Shown in pieces: positions 58,882 through 64,000 of a stretch of 64,000 bases of DNA. The first letter of the stretch is position 1. Each line of letters begins with the position of its first letter. The DNA is from Microbacterium candidum (lineage in GTDB: Bacteria > Actinomycetota > Actinomycetes > Actinomycetales > Microbacteriaceae), in the NCBI RefSeq assembly GCF_030315975.1, contig NZ_JASXSZ010000003.1, forward strand, positions 489,035 to 553,034, given 5' to 3'. The notes beneath the pieces were generated by a model. It did not search any database. It was not told the origin of the DNA and was given only the letters and a program-made list of their open reading frames with translations. The position numbers and the translations under genes were made by a program.

Positions 58882-59589
58882 TCAGCTCGACCGCGGTATC
58901 GGGAGCGCTTCGCCCGACATGCGCCACTGCCGATACGCAGCAGCGGCGAGGTCGCCTGCGCGATGGATGTGCTGCTCGCACGCATCGTGCGCGGCCACCG
59001 GATCTCGTCTCACCGCGGCAGCGTCGACGATGCCGCGCAGTTCGGCCATCGAGAGTTCGACCCGGGACTCGTCGACGAACGCGAGTCGCCGGAACAGGCC
59101 GATGCGGGTGTGGATGCCCTGGAGCTGGCTCGCGAGCATCTCGTTTTCCGTGCCCTCCAGCAGGAGCCGATAGAACTCCTCCTTGGACTGCTCGCGCGTC
59201 GACAGCGTGCCCTTCGCGTAATCGCGCTCCATGACATCCAGCTGCGCGCGCAGAGCGGCGGCCTGGCGGGCGCTCGCGCGCTGTGCGAACAGCTTCCCGG
59301 CGAGGGCCTCGAGGGCCGCCCTGACCTCATACAGCGACTCGATGTCATTCTGCTCGAGCACGGTCACGATCGGGCCGCGGTTCGGGATCAGCGTGATCAG
59401 ATTCTCGCTCTCGAGCTGTCGCAGCGCCTCTCGCACGACAGTGCGCGAGACGCCGTAATCGGCGCAGAGCGAGTTCTCGAGAAGCCGCTCCCCTGGAGCG
59501 AAGTTCCCCTCCAGGATGTCCTCCCGCAGCTGCCGCACGACCTCCTGCCGCAGCGGCGCCGCGTGGCGCTCGATCCTTGTCGCGACCAT
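58882..59589 (-). CDS. GntR-family (FadR/VanR subgroup) regulator
   Basis: A 235-residue repressor-type protein. The N-terminal winged helix covers about 10-75 (VVRQLREDILEGNFAPGERLLE, then GVSRTVVREALRQLESENLI). An all-helical FCD effector domain follows (LYEVRAALEALAGKLFAQ to HDACEQHIHRAGD), with His and acidic residues able to bind a metal and an organic acid. It is divergent from the dehydrogenase operon and probably represses it until a carboxylate intermediate appears. Confidence 0.92.
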   Translation of the reverse strand: MVATRIERHAAPLRQEVVRQLREDILEGNFAPGERLLENSLCADYGVSRTVVREALRQLESENLITLIPNRGPIVTVLEQNDIESLYEVRAALEALAGKLFAQRASARQAAALRAQLDVMERDYAKGTLSTREQSKEEFYRLLLEGTENEMLASQLQGIHTRIGLFRRLAFVDESRVELSMAELRGIVDAAAVRRDPVAAHDACEQHIHRAGDLAAAAYRQWRMSGEALPIPRSS

Positions 59590-59603
59590 GATCCACTCCG
59601 CAC

Positions 59604-59661
59604 TGTCTCAATTCGATCCACCATCCTCGGGCGCGATCGAACGCATCGTACCGTGTTACGA
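59604..59661. promoter_or_regulatory. Operator cluster in the GntR / dehydrogenase promoter region
   Basis: TGTCTCA-ATT-CGATCCA (59604-59620) is an imperfect copy of the AcoR-type regulator site. TTCGATC (59612-59618) and GATCGAA (59635-59641) are inverted. TCGTA-N6-TACGA (59646-59650, 59657-59661), within CATCGTACCGTGTTACGAGATG, is a plausible GntR operator. These overlap the region where the divergent promoters must lie. Confidence 0.45.
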
Positions 59662-59703
59662 GATGAGCCCCGGGCCCCCTTCCCGGGGACCGAGGAGGAT
59701 CAC

Positions 59704-61197
59704 GTGAGCACTGTCGCACCACCCGCGTCGCGCGCCCTGGCGCGTCGACACGATGTCCGCACCGGCCTGTTCATCGGCGGCGATTGGGAGGATGCGGCGA
59801 CCACATTCCCGGTGCTCGACCCCGCCACCGGCGAGGTCATCGCCGAGGTCGCGAACGGCGGTCCGGTCGACGCCCTCCGCGCACTCGACGCCGCCGCCGG
59901 CGCCCAAGACGCCTGGCGGCACATGGCACCCCGCGCGCGTGCCGACCTCTTCCACCGCGCGCACGGAGTGCTCGTCGAGCGCTCCGCCGCGATCGCCGAG
60001 GTGATGACGCTCGAGAGCGGGAAGCCGCTCGCGGAGGCGCGGGCGGAGGTCGAGCTCTCACTCGGCTTCTTCCTCTGGTACGCCGAGCAGATCGCCCACC
60101 TGCACGGCACCTATGCCGAAGGCTCACGCGGCGGCTACCGCATCATCACGACCCATCAGCCCGTCGGCCCCAGCCTGCTGATCACGCCGTGGAACTTCCC
60201 TCTGCTGATGATCGCCCGCAAAGCCGGTGCCGCCTTGGCCGCCGGCTGCACGGTCATCGTGAAATCGGCGAAGGAGACACCCCTGACGTGCGCACTCTTC
60301 GTCGAGGCTCTCCAGGATGCCGGCTTCCCCGGTGGCGTCATCAACCTCGTGCACACAACCGGATCGGCGGCCGTCTCCGCGGCGGTCATGGCAGACCCGC
60401 GGCTGCGGAAGGTCAGCTTCACCGGGTCCACTGCTGTCGGCAGTGCGCTGCTCGCGCAGGCCGCCCCCGGGGTCGTCAACGCGTCGATGGAGCTCGGCGG
60501 CGACGGCCCGTTCATCGTGCTCGACGACGCCGATCTCGACCTCGCGGCGGAGCAGGCCGTCATCTGCAAGTTCCGAAACGCCGGCCAGGCCTGCGTCGCG
60601 GCCAACCGCATCATCGTCCACGAATCGGTGGCGGATGCGTTCACCGAGCGCTTCCTCGCCGCGACACGGCGGCTCACGGTCGGCAACGGCTTCGACCCGG
60701 GCATCGACGTCGGCCCCATCATCTCCGCCGCGCAGCGCGAGCTCGTCGGCCATCTCGTCGACGAGCTCCGCGACGCGGACGCCGAACTGCTGCTCGGCGG
60801 AGAGCCGGTTCCCGGCGACGGGTTCTTCTTCCAGCCGACCGTGTTCCGCGTCGATGACGCGACCGCCGCGGTCACGCGGAAGGAGCTCTTCGCGCCGATT
60901 GCGACCATCTACCGGGCGACGAGCACAGCGGACGCGATCCGCTTCGCCAACGACACCCGCTACGGGCTCGCGTCCTACGTGTTCACGCGCGACGTCTCCC
61001 GTGCGATCGCGGTGAGCGAGCGTCTGGAGTTCGGGATGGTGGGGATCAACCGCGGCATCATGGCCGACCCCGCGGCATCCTTCGGCGGCGTCAAGAGCTC
61101 TGGCCTCGGCCGCGAAGGCGGCCACGACGGCATCCGGGAATTCCTCGAGCCTCAGTACCTGGCGCTCACCGTCAACGAGGCGGAGGCACTCCGATGA
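59704..61197 (+). CDS. NAD(P)-dependent aldehyde dehydrogenase (succinate-semialdehyde type)
   Basis: A 497-residue aldehyde dehydrogenase. PWNFPLLMIARKAGAALAAGC (cofactor-binding), SFTGSTAVGS, the general-base Glu in MELGGDGP (usually ELGGxAP) and the catalytic Cys in NAGQACVAANR are present. Sequence is nearest to the GabD / succinate-semialdehyde group, which suits an omega-oxo acid. A GTG start has GAGGAGGA 6-12 nt upstream. Its stop overlaps the alcohol dehydrogenase start (ATGA). It would turn the aldehyde from the alcohol dehydrogenase into a carboxylic acid. Confidence 0.93.
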   Translation: MSTVAPPASRALARRHDVRTGLFIGGDWEDAATTFPVLDPATGEVIAEVANGGPVDALRALDAAAGAQDAWRHMAPRARADLFHRAHGVLVERSAAIAEVMTLESGKPLAEARAEVELSLGFFLWYAEQIAHLHGTYAEGSRGGYRIITTHQPVGPSLLITPWNFPLLMIARKAGAALAAGCTVIVKSAKETPLTCALFVEALQDAGFPGGVINLVHTTGSAAVSAAVMADPRLRKVSFTGSTAVGSALLAQAAPGVVNASMELGGDGPFIVLDDADLDLAAEQAVICKFRNAGQACVAANRIIVHESVADAFTERFLAATRRLTVGNGFDPGIDVGPIISAAQRELVGHLVDELRDADAELLLGGEPVPGDGFFFQPTVFRVDDATAAVTRKELFAPIATIYRATSTADAIRFANDTRYGLASYVFTRDVSRAIAVSERLEFGMVGINRGIMADPAASFGGVKSSGLGREGGHDGIREFLEPQYLALTVNEAEALR

Positions 61198-62450
61198 GCA
61201 CTCCGATGATCGCGCCCCGGTCGGTGAACGAGCTGGGCCTGGGCCTCGTCCGGCAGCCCAGGCAGGTGCTGTTCGGCCCTGGCCAGCGCCGCCAGCTGCC
61301 CGATGTCGTCGCCTCCATCGGCCGCCATGCGCTGCTCGTCACCGATGCACGCATGTCCACGACCGTGGAGTTCGCGGAGATCGTCGCGGGCCTCCGCGAC
61401 CACGGGCTCACGGTTTCCGTCTACGACCGCACAGAGGCGGAGCTTCCCCGGGAGAACGTCATGGAGCTGGTCTCCCTGTTCCGCGACGACAACGTCGACG
61501 TTCTCGTCGGCCTCGGTGGCGGCTCGTGCATGGACCTCGCGAAGGTCGCGTCGGTCGTGCTCGCCAACGGCGGCGACGTGCGCGACTACTACGGAGAGTT
61601 CCTCGTGCCGGGCCCTGGGGTCCCCGTTGTCACGGTTCCGACGACCGGAGGCACCGGGGCGGAGGTCACCTGCATCTCCGTCGTCTTCGATTCGGAGCGG
61701 CAGATGAAGGTTGGTGTGGCAAGCCCCTATCTCGAGGCCCACGCGAGCGTCATCGACCCGGAGTTCACCCTGACGGCCCCGCCCGGACTGACCGCGGCCA
61801 CGGGCGCGGATGCGCTGTCACACCTCATCGAGGCGTTCACCGCCCGGGCGAAGAACCCCACACCGGACGAGATCACCCACAAGCTCTACGTCGGGAAGAA
61901 CCTTCTGGCGGACATATACGCGCGCGCCGGAATCAGGCTCATCGGAGGAGCTCTCCACCGCCTGGCGACCGAGCCTGACGACCTGCGCGCACGCAGCGAC
62001 ACGATGTTCGCCGCCTACTGCGCCGGCATGGCGATCAATACATCCGGCACAGCGGGCGCCCACGCCATCCAGTCTCCGATCGGCAACCTGACCCACACGC
62101 CCCATGGAATCGGGGTCGGCGCACTGCTTCCCTACGTCATGCGCTTCAACCTGCCCGCGCGGGTCCCGGAGTTCGCCGAGATCGGTCGGCTCCTCGGAGT
62201 CGCTGACGCGACTGGGAACGAGCTCGATCAGGCGAAGGCGGGCATCGTCCGGATCGATGAGATCCTCGCCGCGATCGGTATCCCCGCGGACCTTGCCCGA
62301 CTAGGGCTGAGCGCCGATCAACTGGAGTATGTCGCCGATCACGCCGTGCTCGCCACCCGACTCACCGACAACAATCCCCGCGAACTCACGCGGGAGAGCA
62401 TCCTCGCTATCCTGCGTCGAGGCCACGCCGGCGACCGTGGATGGTGGTGA
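61194..62450 (+). CDS. Iron-type alcohol dehydrogenase (group III)
   Basis: A 418-residue iron-containing alcohol dehydrogenase. GLGGGSCMDLAKVASVVL and PTTGGTGAEVT form the nucleotide site; metal ligands lie in DALSHLIEAFTA (Asp and His), and in the GTAGAHAIQSP and HTPHGIGVG His regions. The long N-terminus (ELGLGLVRQPRQVLFGPGQ) is typical of hydroxyacid-oxoacid and maleylacetate-type members. In context, it would oxidise the omega-hydroxy acid released by the esterase. Confidence 0.92.
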   Translation: MSTPMIAPRSVNELGLGLVRQPRQVLFGPGQRRQLPDVVASIGRHALLVTDARMSTTVEFAEIVAGLRDHGLTVSVYDRTEAELPRENVMELVSLFRDDNVDVLVGLGGGSCMDLAKVASVVLANGGDVRDYYGEFLVPGPGVPVVTVPTTGGTGAEVTCISVVFDSERQMKVGVASPYLEAHASVIDPEFTLTAPPGLTAATGADALSHLIEAFTARAKNPTPDEITHKLYVGKNLLADIYARAGIRLIGGALHRLATEPDDLRARSDTMFAAYCAGMAINTSGTAGAHAIQSPIGNLTHTPHGIGVGALLPYVMRFNLPARVPEFAEIGRLLGVADATGNELDQAKAGIVRIDEILAAIGIPADLARLGLSADQLEYVADHAVLATRLTDNNPRELTRESILAILRRGHAGDRGWW

Positions 62451-62453
62451 CCG

Positions 62454-63407
62454 ATGCAGAATCCCCGTGTCTGCGTCGTCGGGGCCGGATCGATCGGCGT
62501 CGCGTTCGCGATCGTCTTCGCGCGCGCCGGGTTCTGCGTGCGCGTCTGGGATGCCCTTGAAGACGCCGAGCCGCGCGCACGTGACGAGCTCTCCCATCGG
62601 CTCGAACTGCTGAACCTGCCTGAGGAGGTCGCGGACCAGGTGACATTCGTCCGCGACCTCGAACACGCGGTCGACGGCGTCGTGCTCGTCCAGGAGTGCG
62701 CCCCCGAGCTGCTCGATGTGAAGCGGGAGCTCTTCCTCCGCCTCGCCGCCGCATCGCCTCGCGATGCCGTGTTCGCCAGCTCGAGTTCCGCGCTCCTGCC
62801 CACGGCGATCGCGCGCGGACTGGAGGACGACGCGGCGTCCCGCGTTATCGTCGCGCACCCCGGCAACCCGCCGTACCTCATCCCCGTGATCGAGCTCGTC
62901 CCCGGCGACCGCACGGATCCTGCGGTCGTCGACCGTGCGAGTGCGCACTACATCGCCGCCGGGCTGCGCCCGGTGCGGGTGAATCGCGAGATAGATGGGT
63001 TCATCTTCAATCGGCTGCAGGGCGCTGTGCTTCGGGAGGCGTACTGCCTCGTCCGGGATGGCGTCGCCACCGTGGAGGACATCGACGAGGTGGTGCGGAG
63101 CGGGCTCGGGCGTCGGTGGAGCTTTATCGGCCCATTCGAGACCGTCGATCTGAACACGAGGGGGGGCATCGCCTCCCACGCCGAGAAGATGGGGCCTTCG
63201 TATGCGGCCATGGGCGCTGAGCGCGGACAACACGACCCCTGGACGTCCGACCTCGTCGCCGAGGTGACCGCCCAGCGACGAGCCGTCCTGCCCTCGGATC
63301 TCTGGGCAGCACGCGTCAGGTGGCGTGACGAACAACTGGCGCGGCTCGCGCCGATCTGGGACTCGATCCGCGAGGGGTCGATCAAGACTACGGAGGCACA
63401 CCGTTGA
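62454..63407 (+). CDS. 3-hydroxyacyl-CoA dehydrogenase family protein (CRYL1/carnitine-dehydrogenase-like)
   Basis: A 317-residue protein with an N-terminal Rossmann domain (VCVVGAGSIGVAFAIVFARAG) and a helical C-terminal domain with the NRLQGAVLREAYCLVRDGVA block. The catalytic His is in VIVAHPGNPPYLIPVIELV. The length and HPGNPPYLIPxxE phrase match lambda-crystallin, L-gulonate and carnitine dehydrogenases rather than long beta-oxidation enzymes. It may oxidise a 3-hydroxy acid or acyl-CoA made from the substrate. The start is 3 nt after the alcohol dehydrogenase stop. Confidence 0.88.
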   Translation: MQNPRVCVVGAGSIGVAFAIVFARAGFCVRVWDALEDAEPRARDELSHRLELLNLPEEVADQVTFVRDLEHAVDGVVLVQECAPELLDVKRELFLRLAAASPRDAVFASSSSALLPTAIARGLEDDAASRVIVAHPGNPPYLIPVIELVPGDRTDPAVVDRASAHYIAAGLRPVRVNREIDGFIFNRLQGAVLREAYCLVRDGVATVEDIDEVVRSGLGRRWSFIGPFETVDLNTRGGIASHAEKMGPSYAAMGAERGQHDPWTSDLVAEVTAQRRAVLPSDLWAARVRWRDEQLARLAPIWDSIREGSIKTTEAHR

Positions 63408-63766
63408 CCGAGCTGTTCGACCGGAGCGATGACCCGAAGTACGCACGGGTCTACCGACGCGCCACGCCCGATCTGCTGGAGAAGTTCGACGCGTTCGACA
63501 ATGCGGTCTTCGCCGCCGAGGGCCGTGAGATCCCGCTGAAGTACCGCGAACTCATGGCCCTCGCGGTATCGATCACCACCCAGTGTGGCTACTGCATCGA
63601 CTTCCACGGAAACGCCGCGGTCCACGCAGGCGCCACGGAGGCGGAGCTCGCCGAGTCCGCGTGGGTCGCAACCGCGATCCGTGCTGGCGGCGGATACGCG
63701 CACGGGCGCCTCGCCTTCCGACTCGCTGGCATCGATCCGCACCGACACGGCGGCGAGGCGGGGTGA
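63404..63766 (+). CDS. Carboxymuconolactone decarboxylase / AhpD-family protein
   Basis: A 120-residue all-helical CMD-fold protein. The redox-type CxxC with following His is seen in TQCGYCIDFHGNAAVHAGAT, so AhpD-like alkylhydroperoxidase activity is more likely than lactone decarboxylation. A TTG start overlapping the previous stop (TTGA) is supported by GGAGG upstream. Such small proteins are frequent in catabolic operons with oxygenases. Its 3' end runs into the remnant of another gene. Confidence 0.9.
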   Translation: MTELFDRSDDPKYARVYRRATPDLLEKFDAFDNAVFAAEGREIPLKYRELMALAVSITTQCGYCIDFHGNAAVHAGATEAELAESAWVATAIRAGGGYAHGRLAFRLAGIDPHRHGGEAG

Positions 63767-63920
63767 CGGCGATCCGTTCCGCCGCGACCCCGCCGCGGTG
63801 GCGCACGACGTGCGCAACGGATTCGTCTCGCCCCACGCCGCCGAACGGAACTACGGTGTTGTGGTGACGGCCGATTTCGGGATCGACGAAGCCGCTACGG
63901 CGGCGATCCGGGGCCGATGA
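63755..63920 (+). pseudogene. Relic of a hydantoinase B / acetone carboxylase alpha-type gene (C-terminus only)
   Basis: In a different frame from the CMD gene, the last ~50 codons read GDGDPFRRDPAAVAHDVRNG, then FVSPHAAERNYGVVVTAD and GIDEAATAAIRGR before TGA. This is the characteristic C-terminal end of HyuB-family proteins (GYGDPxxRDPxxVxxDVxxGxVSxxAAxxxYGVV...VDxxAT). The rest of a ~550-residue gene is missing; the CMD gene occupies its place and there is no ribosome binding site. A deletion or replacement at this junction is the simplest reading. Confidence 0.7.
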
Positions 63921-64000
63921 GTCATCGCGGCGTGCGCCGGGGCCTCCCGGCGCACCGCCGCGCCCCGCGGAACCGCCGAGGACCGCAGCGGAATGCGCAC

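Noticed and set aside
1..64000. Insertion sequences, integrases, prophage or CRISPR arrays
   Set aside because: I found no transposase or integrase motifs, no terminal inverted repeats flanking genes with target duplications, and no repeat-spacer array in either strand.

Overview
The window is a 64 kb, very GC-rich stretch of an actinobacterial chromosome. Protein similarity, gene order and promoter style point to Microbacteriaceae, most likely Microbacterium or a close relative; this is inference from recognised families, because no rRNA is present. Two promoter styles are visible. Many housekeeping genes have a TANNNT hexamer exactly 6 or 7 nt before the start codon, which is the signature of leaderless mRNA. 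The catabolic genes after about 45 kb mostly have Shine-Dalgarno sites.

Region by region. 1-11.3 kb: the 3' end of lipA, a DUF2004 gene, ftsY and smc, a membrane protein, then an accessory plus-strand block (a 35-codon reading frame with a near-perfect ribosome binding site, a small basic protein and two paralogous two-domain GNAT acetyltransferases), then the yceD-rpmF-rnc-mutM operon. 11.9-23.3 kb: coaD, recG, rsmD, thiL, a DUF3515 lipoprotein, and a minus-strand run leuC-leuD-murA-plsC-gpsA-ddl. Upstream of leuC there is a 14-residue leader peptide with three consecutive Leu codons whose bases are complementary to the leuC Shine-Dalgarno, a convincing attenuator. 23.3-24.5 kb: a TerC-family gene with a structured leader.

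24.5-32.4 kb holds the least familiar locus. It is a minus-strand operon of three unusual proteins: an LGFP-repeat protein without a signal peptide, a 942-residue protein made of about nineteen tandem 29-residue helical repeats ending in an HExxH metallopeptidase-like domain, and a C25/gingipain-like protein with the catalytic Cys but Glu where His is expected. It is divergent from an ECF-type sigma factor gene overlapping a DUF4349 membrane protein gene. 32.4-44.6 kb: tRNA-Glu(CTC), an MBL-fold hydrolase, an APH-family kinase, a membrane protein, a PMT-type glycosyltransferase, an SLC13-type permease, two zinc deaminases (one strongly like yeast cytosine deaminase), HutD, an EamA transporter, a histidine phosphatase and a large LuxR/MalT-type regulator.

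45-64 kb is a catabolic island. Minus strand: carboxylesterase, Baeyer-Villiger monooxygenase, SDR, 3-oxoadipate-type CoA-transferase subunits and thiolase. Plus strand, divergent: a ribose-type ABC importer (binding lipoprotein, SDR, an ATPase-permease fusion, a second permease). Then an AcoR/MimR-type regulator and a GntR regulator on the minus strand, followed by aldehyde dehydrogenase, iron-type alcohol dehydrogenase, a 3-hydroxyacyl-CoA dehydrogenase-like protein, a CMD/AhpD protein and a relic of a hydantoinase B gene. Together these fit import and oxidation of an alcohol or ketone to an ester or lactone, hydrolysis, oxidation to a (di)carboxylate, CoA activation and thiolysis, as in cyclohexanol-type catabolism. 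Sites resembling TGTCNCA-N3-TGANNCA recur at three promoters in the island and are probably the regulator's operators.
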